DNA of 64,000 bases from positions 124,001-188,000 of the forward strand of contig JAUQWZ010000003.1 of the NCBI GenBank assembly GCA_030834905.1, in the 5' to 3' direction. The number at the start of each line of letters is the position of its first letter. The first letter of the stretch is position 1. The notes under the pieces are model-generated. The model was not told the origin of the DNA. It was given only the letters and a program-made list of their open reading frames with translations, and did not search any database. Positions 7,512-16,289 of the stretch are shown piece by piece. Made by a program: the position numbers and the translations under genes. The stretch comes from Aggregatilineales bacterium. GTDB taxonomy: Bacteria; Chloroflexota; Anaerolineae; Aggregatilineales; Phototrophicaceae.

Positions 7512-8264
7512 TTACTGGCTGCTGCGGTTTCGAGATGGGGGCGCAGATTCGTGCAGTTCGGCTGCATCTTCCTGAAAAGGCTCTCCATCGTCAAGCCGGG
7601 AGACATCCAGATCAGCATCCGTGTGCAGTCGTTCTTCCAGCCGCTGCGCGATAAAAACCGCGTAGGCTTCGGTCACATCATTCACAATCGTGCGGCGGCT
7701 GCCGTCTGCTGTTTCCGCCCACACCCGGAAACGCGGCAGATCATACGCTTCTTTTTTGGACACGGCTGTTTCTTCGAACTTGATCGCCGTAACACCGGCA
7801 AGCGATACTTCATACCCCGGATTGAGCAGGTTCGGCAGCGGTTTGCGAGTCACCCTGATTACATCCTCATCCATTTCGATGTGCGTCTTGTTGACGACGA
7901 TCAGCGCCATCGAGTAGATGAATACGGCTGTAATCAACGAGAATCCGAGTGGCACGAGCACTGGGGCATCGCCTGATGCAATCAGCAGCAGCGCGACGAA
8001 CCCCATGCTGAAGCCGCCAATCAGACTGGAAAAGAAGGCTTCGTTTCGATCCAGCCTGAAATTCGTCCGAAAGTCCATCCGCAGCGTATCATCATCGTGC
8101 AGGGTAAGGGGGGCGGGCTGTTTGATTTTGCGCCGTTTGACTTTGGCTTCGGGAAGCTCGAAGGCAAAGACAGTGTCACAGGCAGCGCAGACAGCCGTCA
8201 TTTTCTGGATATTGATATTTTCGGCGTTCACTTTTTCGCCGCAGTTCGGGCAGTTCACCTGCAT
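7512..8264 (-). CDS. Zinc-ribbon membrane protein, unknown function
   Basis: The 250-residue protein starts with a zinc ribbon (C5, C8, C26, C29: CPNC then CAAC), followed by a basic linker and two adjacent membrane helices at roughly residues 80-125. A cytoplasmic beta-rich domain with a PH-like look and an acidic tail follow. The start is well supported: GGAGGGGG precedes ATG at 8264 by four bases, and a longer upstream frame lacks such a site. It lies between cruF and plsY in one leftward run of genes. No specific role can be assigned. Confidence 0.8.
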   Translation of the reverse strand: MQVNCPNCGEKVNAENINIQKMTAVCAACDTVFAFELPEAKVKRRKIKQPAPLTLHDDDTLRMDFRTNFRLDRNEAFFSSLIGGFSMGFVALLLIASGDAPVLVPLGFSLITAVFIYSMALIVVNKTHIEMDEDVIRVTRKPLPNLLNPGYEVSLAGVTAIKFEETAVSKKEAYDLPRFRVWAETADGSRRTIVNDVTEAYAVFIAQRLEERLHTDADLDVSRLDDGEPFQEDAAELHESAPPSRNRSSQ

Positions 8265-8365
8265 TTTACCCCCTCCGTTATTATAGAAATCTATACGTTT
8301 GGGCAAACCACAATGTTGCATGGCTCTGGCGTAACACAGCCATATAATTCCGCGGGGTGATGCTG

Positions 8366-9211
8366 CTAGATGGCGTCCTCTGTATCCTGACGGTTCGCCT
8401 TCGTCTTCAGCCCCCACAGCAGCATCGCGCCCATCCCGGCGAAGCCAGCCAGCGCCGAGCCGGGCAGCCCCCAGAACAAGAGCTGTCCGATTGTCTCAAA
8501 TATCCAGGTGATAGCATAGATGATCAGCAGCGGGCGCATGGATAATTCATTCAACCGCAGCAGCGGCAGCACCAGCGCCGTGATCACGCCGGATGCCAGC
8601 AGCCAGCCGAGAAAATTCACCCAGGGGATGCCAAAATAATGAAACTCACCCGGCGCTTCCCACGTCCATAAGCCCCAGCTTACCATCTGCGGATCGAGGA
8701 ACAGATCCCATGCCGTGAACGCCAGCGCGACCACGACCACCAGCGCCGCGCGGCTGCCCCCGCGCGTGACGCGGTAGGCGACTGCCCAGGCGGGTGGCAG
8801 CATCATCAGCCAGGCAAGCGGGATGAGCGTTGGCACGCCGCCGATCTGCGGCTGAAGTCTGCCGGTGTAATGGTAAGCGCCGAAGGGAAAGCCGGTGGTG
8901 CTGCCAATGTATTCGACCAGCCATGCCGCCGGAAGCAGGCAGGCGGCGACGGCTGCCGTCCGTCCGAGTCCCCAGCTATGGACGAGGATCGCCAGCGCCG
9001 CCGCGCTCTGGGCAATTACGCTGACGGTGATGCCCGCTGGCAGCGCGCCTGCGCCCCAGATCCAGCGGGCGATGGGCAGACCGATCATCGTCAGAATCCA
9101 GACCGCGACGACGGCGTAGACGACCCGTTCAAAGCGCGGCAGCCCGAACCACGCCGCGGTTAGCCGCCCGCGATGGTACTGCCAGATGCGTGGAAGCCGT
9201 CTCACCCTCAT
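8366..9211 (-). CDS. cruF: Carotenoid biosynthesis protein, CruF-type hydratase
   Basis: This polytopic 281-residue protein, with about seven or eight membrane helices, matches the CruF family (carotenoid 1',2'-hydratases, DUF422). The recognisable core includes EYIGSTTGFPFGAYHYT, LIPLAWLMMLPPAW and AWDLFLDPQMV, in the expected order. Family members add water across the terminal double bond of a psi end group, giving a tertiary alcohol that a CruG-like enzyme can glycosylate. A family 2 glycosyltransferase lies two genes downstream, fitting a carotenoid-glycoside route. It is six bases from the upstream acetyltransferase gene, so they are probably cotranscribed. The symbol is by family resemblance. 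Confidence 0.82.
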   Translation of the reverse strand: MRVRRLPRIWQYHRGRLTAAWFGLPRFERVVYAVVAVWILTMIGLPIARWIWGAGALPAGITVSVIAQSAAALAILVHSWGLGRTAAVAACLLPAAWLVEYIGSTTGFPFGAYHYTGRLQPQIGGVPTLIPLAWLMMLPPAWAVAYRVTRGGSRAALVVVVALAFTAWDLFLDPQMVSWGLWTWEAPGEFHYFGIPWVNFLGWLLASGVITALVLPLLRLNELSMRPLLIIYAITWIFETIGQLLFWGLPGSALAGFAGMGAMLLWGLKTKANRQDTEDAI

Positions 9212-9217
9212 GTCATG

Positions 9218-9787
9218 CTATTCGTTCTGATCAGCGTGCCGTTCCACCCATTCGTGGCTGAGGAGTCCATACAGGTACATATCGAAGTGTTTCCCGTCGC
9301 GCAGCAGCGCTTCACGGTAGACGCCCTCGCGCTGAAAGCCGAGTCGCTCGTAGAGGGCAATCGCCCGCGTGTTGTACTCAAATACGGTGAGCTGCACCCG
9401 GTGCAGGTTCAGTTCATAGAAGCCAAAGCGGAGCAGCAGCAGCATCGCTTCGTGCCCGTAGCCGATCCCGCGATGATTGGGATCGCCAATGCCAATCGCC
9501 AGCCAGGCGGTGCGGTTGCTCCAGGCGATGCCATCCATCTCGGCATAGCCGATCATGTCCTCGCTGTACAGTGGGCGAATGGCGAAAGCGTAGGTGTTGT
9601 CCTTGTTGCGCTCAACATCGTCCATATACGTCCGCACGCGGTTATACGAGCGCGGATAAGCCGGGTTGGAGTCGAACATCCGCCCAAATTCGGCGTCTTC
9701 ATACCAGCGCACCCAGGCATGGGCGTCATCCGGGCGCAGGGCGGTCAGACGAATGCGTGGACCATAAAAGAGTGTTGAGTTTATCAT
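9218..9787 (-). CDS. GNAT acetyltransferase, RimJ/RimL type
   Basis: A 189-residue N-acetyltransferase fold. It begins with the typical GPRIRLTALRPDDA strand-helix and continues to the acetyl-CoA loop region NHRGIGYGHEAM (pyrophosphate-binding R/Q-x-x-G-x-G/A equivalent). It closes with RVQLTVFEYNTRAIALYERLGF, the hallmark of RimJ/RimL-like enzymes acting on protein N-termini, amino acids or antibiotics. It is the first gene of the leftward cruF-plsY-glycosyltransferase run, though its substrate cannot be told. Length is normal for the family. Confidence 0.85.
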   Translation of the reverse strand: MINSTLFYGPRIRLTALRPDDAHAWVRWYEDAEFGRMFDSNPAYPRSYNRVRTYMDDVERNKDNTYAFAIRPLYSEDMIGYAEMDGIAWSNRTAWLAIGIGDPNHRGIGYGHEAMLLLLRFGFYELNLHRVQLTVFEYNTRAIALYERLGFQREGVYREALLRDGKHFDMYLYGLLSHEWVERHADQNE

Positions 9788-9849
9788 GATGATCTCACAA
9801 AAAAGTCTATTCAGCGCCAGTTCTGAGGCAGCACAATGAGAGTCCGTCC

Positions 9850-10500
9850 TCAGCTATTTTTGCGGCGGCGGCTGATCAGCCGCCAGCCTGTGACGAATAC
9901 GCCCAACACCAGCAGCAGCCCCACGTATCCGGCAAAGGTCATAAACGCCGTCGAGCGCGCGGCTGCCACCGCCCAGTCGCGCAGCGGAAAGGGACACATG
10001 GCTTCGGCATCGCTCGCGCCCGCCGCCGACAGCCCTTGCAGCGCCTCACCCGTATTCGCATCCAGATAGACAATCACCGCCGCGCCGGGCATGTCGGTTC
10101 CGGGCAGCGTGGCGACGTGTGATGACGCGATCCGCGCCGTGTAGAGCCACACCAGCCGCCGTTCGCCGTCCAGCGTGGCGCGGAAAAGTGACGGCACGCT
10201 GTAGTCAATGGGCGCTGCCGCTTCAGCCGCATCGCCGCTGGCGTAATGCTCGGCGATGAATTGGTCGGCGGCGGTCTTGGCAGCGTCGGCGGACACAGTT
10301 GGCTGCTCGAACAGGGCGCGCTCGCCGCTGTACAGACGCAGCGAACTCGCCGCTTCGCAGGCGGCGGGCGCGCCGCCGGAACCATTCGCGCCGATCCACC
10401 ACCACTGCGGCTCTAACAAAGCCGGAAGCTGTTCAGACAAAAGCCAGCCCCCCAGCACAAAGACGGGGAGGAGCAGCAGGGCGACTACGAAACGCCGCAT
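9850..10500 (-). CDS. Membrane-anchored extracytoplasmic protein, unknown
   Basis: The 216-residue product has an N-terminal helix (VVALLLLPVFVLGGWLL), an extracytoplasmic domain of about 150 residues, and a C-terminal helix followed by RRRK, so both ends sit in the membrane and the middle faces outward. The middle has a strand-rich segment (LVWLYTARIAS, then GAAVIVYLDANTGEAL) with a PepSY-like feel: a YLDANTGE turn often closes such domains. Two cysteines (in AACEA and AMCPF) could form a disulfide. It is six bases from the esterase-like gene upstream and is probably cotranscribed with it. Function unknown. Confidence 0.65.
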   Translation of the reverse strand: MRRFVVALLLLPVFVLGGWLLSEQLPALLEPQWWWIGANGSGGAPAACEAASSLRLYSGERALFEQPTVSADAAKTAADQFIAEHYASGDAAEAAAPIDYSVPSLFRATLDGERRLVWLYTARIASSHVATLPGTDMPGAAVIVYLDANTGEALQGLSAAGASDAEAMCPFPLRDWAVAAARSTAFMTFAGYVGLLLVLGVFVTGWRLISRRRKNS

Positions 10501-10505
10501 TCAGG

Positions 10506-11699
10506 TCATCCAAATGCCGCGCCGGGGAAAATCCACGCCAGCGCTTCCGGCATCACGCTCTTAAACCCGACCAGTCCGTGACCGCTGCCCGTTTCGACAA
10601 ACCGGTAGCTCAGCTTCTCGCGGGTTTGCAGCAGGTCACGCAGCGCCAGCGCCGGGCGGTAAAAGCGCCCCTTCGCTTCGTATCTGCCCACCGAGTGGAA
10701 CATCCGCTGCGAGGTGAATTCCGTCTGCTCGACGCCCGCCATAAACGCGGCAAGCTGCTCCTGAAACTGACCGGTGCCCAACGGCGCGGAGATCATCATC
10801 AGCCGGTTAAAGACAGCCGGATTCCTGAGCGCCGCGTGTCCCGCCGCAACCGCGCCCAGCGCCACGCCGCCCAGCGCAATGCTGGCGGAGTCGATGCGGC
10901 AGGTGGTTTGCAGGAACGGCAGCAGTTCGGTCAGCAAAAAATCATAGTGCTGGTCATTGGCGAGATATTCGCGGTTGCGCTCCTCCTGATTGCCGCTTTG
11001 CAGCATGGCGATCACCGCTGGCTGGAGCCGCTTGTGCTTGATCAGCGTATCGGCGATGAACGGCACTTGCAGCGGACCATCTGCCCACTGCCCATCGTGC
11101 AGAATCAGCAGCGGATACGCCAGCCCCGAACCCTCGTAATCCGGCGGCGTATATACCCACAGCTTACGCTGGCTGAAGCCAAGCGCGGTGCTGTCAATCG
11201 CGTATTCGGTTACACTGCCGCGTGGAACGGCGCGAAAAGATGACCAATCGAGAAATGGGCGCGCCCTGGGCATTCGCAGCACCGATACCTGCATACTGGC
11301 GGTATCCATGCGCAGTGGGTTGCGCGGGTCAGCTTTCCAGTGCGCACTCACCCGCGCTGTCAGATCGCGCTCCTGCGCCAGCGGCGTCATCGGGTCATCC
11401 ACCACCAGCAGATAATCGAGCAGGTCATCGGGCGCGAATTCGCGCGTGACGTACCAGAGTGACGTGCCGTAGAGGTTGACCATCGGATCAAACGGCGGGT
11501 CGCGGGGGATAGTATCGAGGTTGAGCGCCACGCTTTTGGGATCAATGTCGTTGTAAATGAACGTCGCCTGCCCATCTTCGATCCACGGAAAGTCAGTCTG
11601 TTCGACCAGCAGTTGTTCGACCAGCGCCTGCCTCGCCGGACCAATGTCTGTTTTTGCCGCCTCTTCCAGAAATGTTTTGAATGAATTCCATCGAGGCAT
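10506..11699 (-). CDS. Enterochelin-esterase-like alpha/beta hydrolase lacking the nucleophile
   Basis: The 397-residue protein has an N-terminal carbohydrate-module-like sandwich (to about residue 130) and a C-terminal esterase domain of the enterochelin esterase/Fes family. The oxyanion strand PLLILHDGQWAD and the C-terminal histidine region (GSGHGLVGFKSVMPEALAW) are recognisable. At the nucleophile elbow, where relatives have GSSMGG, this protein reads GVALGA (residues 278-283), so the catalytic serine is replaced by Ala280. It may therefore be a binding or structural pseudo-enzyme. The gene starts a leftward pair with the membrane protein downstream. The family call is good; loss of activity is inferred from one position. 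Confidence 0.75.
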   Translation of the reverse strand: MPRWNSFKTFLEEAAKTDIGPARQALVEQLLVEQTDFPWIEDGQATFIYNDIDPKSVALNLDTIPRDPPFDPMVNLYGTSLWYVTREFAPDDLLDYLLVVDDPMTPLAQERDLTARVSAHWKADPRNPLRMDTASMQVSVLRMPRARPFLDWSSFRAVPRGSVTEYAIDSTALGFSQRKLWVYTPPDYEGSGLAYPLLILHDGQWADGPLQVPFIADTLIKHKRLQPAVIAMLQSGNQEERNREYLANDQHYDFLLTELLPFLQTTCRIDSASIALGGVALGAVAAGHAALRNPAVFNRLMMISAPLGTGQFQEQLAAFMAGVEQTEFTSQRMFHSVGRYEAKGRFYRPALALRDLLQTREKLSYRFVETGSGHGLVGFKSVMPEALAWIFPGAAFG

Positions 11700-11773
11700 C
11701 GGAATCTGCTCCTACCAGTGTCCATAGAGATGGAGCGATTTTAGCACCCGTTGCCTGTTGCTGCACTCGTTTA

Positions 11774-11817
11774 CGAAAAACAAGCGGGCGCGCTCTTGTT
11801 GGCTGAGCGCGCCCGCT
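11774..11817 (-). terminator. Strong hairpin terminator between two leftward genes
   Basis: A 13-bp perfect stem (AGCGGGCGCGCTC, 11783-11795, with its complement at 11805-11817) is followed, read leftward, by TTGTTTTT. It ends transcription of the small membrane protein gene at 11840-12004. Confidence 0.85.
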
Positions 11818-11839
11818 GGCTACAGAATGATTTTCCAGG

Positions 11840-12004
11840 CTAGAGGGTGGTGCGACGACCGAAGATTAGCGAAGCAATGAACAGGACCAGGAACACCACA
11901 AACAGGATTTGTGCGATTCCTGCTGCTGTACCTGCGACGCCAGTGAAGCCGAAGAATGCCGCAATTAACGCCACAACCAGGAATACAATCGCCCAACTTA
12001 ACAT
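11840..12004 (-). CDS. Small DUF1328-family membrane protein
   Basis: The 54-residue product has two membrane helices separated by a short loop: [19 protein letters not shown], then [18 protein letters not shown] and a basic tail. This is the pattern of the DUF1328 (YtjA) family of tiny membrane proteins, often linked to envelope stress. The second of two adjacent ATGs (12004) is preferred because AGGAGG stands six bases before it. A strong terminator follows. It appears monocistronic. Confidence 0.85.
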   Translation of the reverse strand: MLSWAIVFLVVALIAAFFGFTGVAGTAAGIAQILFVVFLVLFIASLIFGRRTTL

Positions 12005-12103
12005 CATCTGCCTCCTAAAGGCATCCACTCATTACGAATAGTATATCTTAATTTTGTTTGGAATGTTCATTCTCTCACATTTCATTCATTTAGATTGTAA
12101 TTG

Positions 12104-12131
12104 TTGAATGTCCATCCTTGCCCGCTATAAT
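12104..12131 (+). promoter_or_regulatory. Sigma-A type promoter for the ABC importer operon
   Basis: TTGAAT and TATAAT are separated by 16 bp, about 50 bp upstream of the substrate-binding protein gene. The region is AT-rich against a GC-rich background. Confidence 0.65.
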
Positions 12132-12183
12132 TGTCCTCACCCAGTGATGGGCTTTTACCTCTTAGATTCAGGGAGCGCGTATA

Positions 12184-13482
12184 ATGGTACGACAAAAAAC
12201 ATTTCTCGTGCTGGCGGTCTTAATTGCCGTTGCCGCTTTGAGTTCCGCCGCTTTTGCGCAGGATGCCGCTGACGAACCCGTCATCACGCCGCAGGTCTGC
12301 GCCGAACCCGGCACGCTGACGATGTGGGTGTGGGACGAAAACTGGGCGGAGATCATCGGTAATGCTATCGACGCCTGGACGGCGGATTACTGCCCCGGCG
12401 CGACAGTCGATCTTCAGGTGCAGCCCTGGGCGCAGTACTGGGATCTGCTGCGCACGAACGCGGCGGGCGGCACGCTTCCCGATGTCTTCAATATGAATCA
12501 GCCGTTCTTTGGCGACTATGCCGATGTGGTTCTGGATCTCGATCCGTACCTCGAAGCGGCTGGTATCGACACCTCGGTCTGGGGAACGGGCATGATCGAT
12601 CCCTACCGCGTGGGTGAAGATCAGTACCTGACGGCAGTGCCGGTGAACTGGGACACCATCGCCATCTACTACAACAAGGACATGTTCGACGCCGCTGGCG
12701 TGGAATATCCAACCGCCGAATGGACGTGGGACGATTTCGCAGCGGCAGCCGAAGCGCTGACCGATCCTGACAACGACGTTTATGGCGCGGTTGTCTATCC
12801 TGAATATCAGGCGGGCTATGCCAACTGGATTGCCTCGACCGGCATTTCCCCGATCACCAGCGCCGACGGCACCGAATGCACCGTAGACGCGCCTGAAAGC
12901 ATCGAAGCGCTCCAGTTCCTCAAGGATCTGGAAGACGCGGGCTACCAGCCGACTGTCTCCATTATGGGCGGCGCTTCGGCGGACGACTCCTTCAATTTCT
13001 GGCTGGCAGAGCGCGTCGCCATGGTCGCTGGCGGTTCGTGGAAGCTGACCGCCGCCTTTGAGCAGACAACCTTCAACTGGGATGTGGTGCAGCTACCGCG
13101 TCATCCCGAGTCCGGTCGCAGCCGTTCGATCCTGCACGCGGTAGGTTATGTCGCTTCCGCTAACACTGCCAATCCTGACCTCGCCGCCAACCTGATCATC
13201 TACCTCGGCAGCGATGAAGGACAGCAGTTCTTCGCCGACGCGGGCGGCGTGGCTCCGGCGAACCCCGGCTTGCAGGATGAGTGGATTGCCTCGTTCGGCG
13301 ACGCCGAGCAGAATATCCAGGCGTTTGTCGATGCGATTGAAGACTCGCAGGGTGTGACGTTCTTCGGCGAAATCAACGACGCCGTCAGCCAACTGCCGGT
13401 GAACATCTACGACCTCGGCACGCCGGTCGAAGAAGCCGCCCAGCAGGCATGTGACGCCATCAATCCGTATCTGCCGCACTAG
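12184..13482 (+). CDS. ABC transporter sugar-binding lipid-free periplasmic-type protein
   Basis: This is an extracellular solute-binding protein of the carbohydrate (family 1, MalE-like) class. A Sec signal peptide ends at about AFAQ, with no lipobox cysteine. The mature protein shows typical elements: TMWVWDENWAEIIGNAI at the N-terminus, MNQPFFGDYADVVLDLDPY, PVNWDTIAIYYNKDMFDAAG and VAMVAGGSWKL. Length (432) is normal. AGGGAG precedes the ATG by eight bases. Two permease genes follow, so it delivers a sugar or sugar derivative to them. The ligand cannot be read from sequence, and the missing lipid anchor leaves its retention at the cell surface unexplained. Confidence 0.92.
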   Translation: MVRQKTFLVLAVLIAVAALSSAAFAQDAADEPVITPQVCAEPGTLTMWVWDENWAEIIGNAIDAWTADYCPGATVDLQVQPWAQYWDLLRTNAAGGTLPDVFNMNQPFFGDYADVVLDLDPYLEAAGIDTSVWGTGMIDPYRVGEDQYLTAVPVNWDTIAIYYNKDMFDAAGVEYPTAEWTWDDFAAAAEALTDPDNDVYGAVVYPEYQAGYANWIASTGISPITSADGTECTVDAPESIEALQFLKDLEDAGYQPTVSIMGGASADDSFNFWLAERVAMVAGGSWKLTAAFEQTTFNWDVVQLPRHPESGRSRSILHAVGYVASANTANPDLAANLIIYLGSDEGQQFFADAGGVAPANPGLQDEWIASFGDAEQNIQAFVDAIEDSQGVTFFGEINDAVSQLPVNIYDLGTPVEEAAQQACDAINPYLPH

Positions 13483-13510
13483 GCGGGTACTCGCAGGACA
13501 ACATGACTAC

Positions 13511-13538
13511 GCAGGGGCGCAGAACGCCGCGCCCCTGC
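13511..13538. repeat. GCAGGGGCGC palindrome between binding protein and permease genes
   Basis: GCAGGGGCGC and GCGCCCCTGC are exact 10-bp arms around an 8-bp loop, a one-base variant of the GTAGGGGCGC repeat. In this position its hairpin could lower expression of the permeases relative to the binding protein. Confidence 0.8.
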
Positions 13539-13575
13539 CGCACCACAATTCTATGCCAGCCTGCATGGACGCCTT

Positions 13576-14502
13576 ATGACGACCTTCCTCAACTTCTTCG
13601 GGCATACCCCGCTTGCGCGGCGCAGAGCCTTGTGGGGCTTGGCGCTGATCGCGCCGAATACCCTGGGGCTGCTGTTCTTCTTCGGTATTCCGGTGCTGAT
13701 GGCGTTCCGAACCTCGCTGGTCGAATGGAACGGCATCCGACCGCCGGTTGAGGTTGGCTTAGGCAATTTCGAGCGCCTGTTCAACGACCCGCTGTTCTGG
13801 CGTTCGCTCGGCAACACCCTCAAGCTGATGCTGATGATTATCCCCACCGGCATCGTCCTATCGCTTGGGGCGGCGGTGCTCCTCAACCAGAAGCTGGTCG
13901 GGCGCAGCATCTTCCGCACGATCTATTTTCTACCGGTGGTGACGTCTACCGTTGCCGCATCGATTGTCTGGACATGGATGTTCCAGACGCGCTACGGGCT
14001 GATCAGCAGCTTCCTCGCGCCCTATGGCTTGGGCGATCTGAACTGGCTGACGAGTCCCGATCTGATCCTGATTCCTATCGCGGCGGTGACGGTCTGGCAG
14101 CGCATCGGCTTTGAAATGGTGCTGTTTCTGGCGGGACTGCAAAATATCCCGCGCTCGCTCTACGAAGCGGCAGTCCTCGATGGCGCGTCGCGCTGGGAAC
14201 GGTTTCGCTCGATCACGCTGCCAATGCTCTCGCCGACGACCTTTCTGGTGTTTATCCTGGCGAGTATCAGTACCTTCCAGATATTTGATCAGGTCTACAT
14301 CATGACCTCGCGCACCACCCGGGGCGGGGTGGGCGGCAGCGCCAGCACGCTGGCATACTTCCTCTATGACAGCGGCTTTGGCAAAGGGCGGTTTGGCTAT
14401 GCCTCGGCAATCGCGCTGGTGCTGTTTCTGATTATCCTGGTATTTACGCTGTTCCAACTCCGTTTCCAGCGGCGCTGGGTGTACTACGAGGCAGGCGAAT
14501 GA
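13576..14502 (+). CDS. ABC sugar transporter permease, MalF/UgpA type
   Basis: Integral membrane permease of 308 residues with six helices. The cytoplasmic EAA loop (YEAAVLDGASRWERF then ITLPML), which contacts the ATPase, is intact. N-terminal ALIAPNTLGLLFFFGIPVLM is typical of MalF-like first helices. It lies 93 bp after the binding protein gene, with a palindrome between, and overlaps the next permease by ATGA. Together they form a heterodimeric channel for the sugar carried by the upstream protein. Confidence 0.93.
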   Translation: MTTFLNFFGHTPLARRRALWGLALIAPNTLGLLFFFGIPVLMAFRTSLVEWNGIRPPVEVGLGNFERLFNDPLFWRSLGNTLKLMLMIIPTGIVLSLGAAVLLNQKLVGRSIFRTIYFLPVVTSTVAASIVWTWMFQTRYGLISSFLAPYGLGDLNWLTSPDLILIPIAAVTVWQRIGFEMVLFLAGLQNIPRSLYEAAVLDGASRWERFRSITLPMLSPTTFLVFILASISTFQIFDQVYIMTSRTTRGGVGGSASTLAYFLYDSGFGKGRFGYASAIALVLFLIILVFTLFQLRFQRRWVYYEAGE

Positions 14503-15353
14503 CCGACCGGCAGCCATCCTTCCTGGATCTTACCGTTTCACTTAAGCTGGTGTCGTATGCAATTCTGATCATCGGCGCGTTTGTGATGGTGCTGCCGTTT
14601 ATCTGGATGGTGACCACGGCGTGCAAGTCTCCGCCCGAACTGGCAACCCTGCCGGTGCGCTGGCTGCCCGAAAACCCGGTCTGCTATGAGAATTTGGGGG
14701 CGCTCTATGACCAATCGCCCAATTTCAACCGCTATCTGCTGAACTCCGCCATCGTCACCGTCGCCCGAACGCTTGGGCAGCTTATCACCTGTTCGCTGGC
14801 GGCTTATGGCTTCGCCCGCTTCCGCTTTCCGGGGCGCAGCCTGATCTTCGCGCTGTGCCTGGGGCTGCTGATGGTGCCGTTTCAGGCGATCATCATCCCG
14901 GAATTTATCCTCATTCGCGATCTTGGCTGGCTGAACAGTTTCCGCGCGCTCATCGTCCCCGGCATCTTCAGCGCCTTCGCCCTGTTTCTGCTGCGGCAGG
15001 CGTTCCTGCAGATTCCGCTGGAACTGGAAGAATCGGCGCTCATTGACGGCGCGAACCCGCTTCAGGTGCTGTGGCATATCACCCTGCCGCTGTCGGTCCC
15101 GGCGATCACCGCCTTCGCCGTGATCACCGTTCAGGCAGCCTGGAATGACTTCCTCTACCCGCTGACCGTCGCCAACACGCCCGACACGCGGGTGATCACG
15201 ATTGGCATCAGCCTGCTGCAAGGCGAGCGCAATACCCCGTTCAACATCCTGATGATGGGATCGTTTATCGCCACAGTGCCGATGCTGGCGCTGTTTGTCG
15301 TCCTGCAGCGCTATTTCATTGAAGGCGTATCGATGAGTGGCATTAAGGGCTAA
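14499..15353 (+). CDS. ABC sugar transporter permease, MalG/UgpE type
   Basis: The second permease of the importer: 284 residues and six helices, with the EAA-type loop reading EESALIDGANPLQVLW then ITLPL. The ATGA overlap with the first permease indicates coupled translation. The C-terminus ending in YFIEGVSMSGIKG is characteristic of MalG-like permeases. No ATPase gene follows: the next gene is convergent and unrelated. The importer must borrow an ATPase encoded elsewhere, as MsmK-like ATPases are known to be shared. Confidence 0.93.
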   Translation: MTDRQPSFLDLTVSLKLVSYAILIIGAFVMVLPFIWMVTTACKSPPELATLPVRWLPENPVCYENLGALYDQSPNFNRYLLNSAIVTVARTLGQLITCSLAAYGFARFRFPGRSLIFALCLGLLMVPFQAIIIPEFILIRDLGWLNSFRALIVPGIFSAFALFLLRQAFLQIPLELEESALIDGANPLQVLWHITLPLSVPAITAFAVITVQAAWNDFLYPLTVANTPDTRVITIGISLLQGERNTPFNILMMGSFIATVPMLALFVVLQRYFIEGVSMSGIKG

Positions 15354-15365
15354 CGCCTCTGCCTC

Positions 15366-16289
15366 TCAGCGCCCGAAAAAGCTGCGGATAAAGAACCACA
15401 AATTCGCCGGGCGTTCCGCCAGACGGCGCATGAAGTAGGGATACCACGCCTCGCCAAAAGGCACATACACGCGAACCGGATACCCCGCCGCCGCCAGCGC
15501 GTCCTGCCGCTGCGAACGGATGCCGTAGAGCATCTGGAATTCGTAGCGTTCCGGCGGCAGCGCCTTCGACTTGATGACCGACTCGGCAGCCGAAATGATC
15601 TGCTCGTCGTGACTGGCGATTTGCAGGCGGGCGGGCGGCGGCGCGTCCAGAAAATCGGTCATGATCTGGATGAACTGACGGTCAACGTCGGCTTTTGAGG
15701 GAAAGGCGACAGCCGCCGGTTCCAGGTAAGCGCCTTTGCACAGGCGAATGGTCGCGCCTTCTTCCGCCAGCGCGTTCATGTCATCCTTGCTGCGGTAAAG
15801 ATATGCCTGAATGACGGTTCCGAGATTGTCGAAGCCATATTCGTCGCGCAGCGTGCGGTAGATGCGCAGCGTCTGATCGACGTAGCCGCTGCTTTCCATG
15901 TCGATAGTCACCGGGATGGCGTGGGCTTTGGCGTCAGCGAGGATATGGCGCAGGTTGGTCATGCACAGGTCTTCGCTGATGTCTAATCCGAGGTGAGTGA
16001 GCTTCACCGAGACGCCCGCCTGCACGCCATCCTGCGCGATTCGGTTGACCAGTGCCCGGTAGTTTTTGACCACTTCGGCAGTATCGGCTTCGCTGTTCAC
16101 GCTCTCGCCCAGGTAGTCAAGCGAGACAAGCAGACCTTTGTGATTGAGCGCGAGGCTGGCTCTCATCGCGTCGTCCAGAACTTCTCCCGCAATGAACCGC
16201 TGGGAAACCCGCCGCGCAATCCCCCATTTGGTGACCATCTTTCGCGCCCAGCCTGCCCCGGATAAATAGAGTAACAACCGTCGCAGCAT
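15366..16289 (-). CDS. Proline dehydrogenase (monofunctional)
   Basis: FAD-dependent enzyme oxidising proline to pyrroline-5-carboxylate, the first step of proline catabolism. The 307-residue TIM barrel carries the family signatures GVSVKLTHLGL, VTIDMESS, RLCKGAYLEP, IASHDEQII, FQMLYGIR and the C-terminal YFMRRLAERPAN, whose arginines bind the proline carboxylate. Length fits the monofunctional class rather than PutA. No P5C dehydrogenase gene is adjacent. A CATAAT element lies upstream near 16360 in the leftward direction. It converges on the ABC permease gene with a 12-bp gap. Confidence 0.93.
   Translation of the reverse strand: MLRRLLLYLSGAGWARKMVTKWGIARRVSQRFIAGEVLDDAMRASLALNHKGLLVSLDYLGESVNSEADTAEVVKNYRALVNRIAQDGVQAGVSVKLTHLGLDISEDLCMTNLRHILADAKAHAIPVTIDMESSGYVDQTLRIYRTLRDEYGFDNLGTVIQAYLYRSKDDMNALAEEGATIRLCKGAYLEPAAVAFPSKADVDRQFIQIMTDFLDAPPPARLQIASHDEQIISAAESVIKSKALPPERYEFQMLYGIRSQRQDALAAAGYPVRVYVPFGEAWYPYFMRRLAERPANLWFFIRSFFGR

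Noticed and set aside
10299..11243. Rightward open frame opposite the esterase-like gene
   Set aside because: Antisense shadow with a low-complexity Arg/Gln-rich product.
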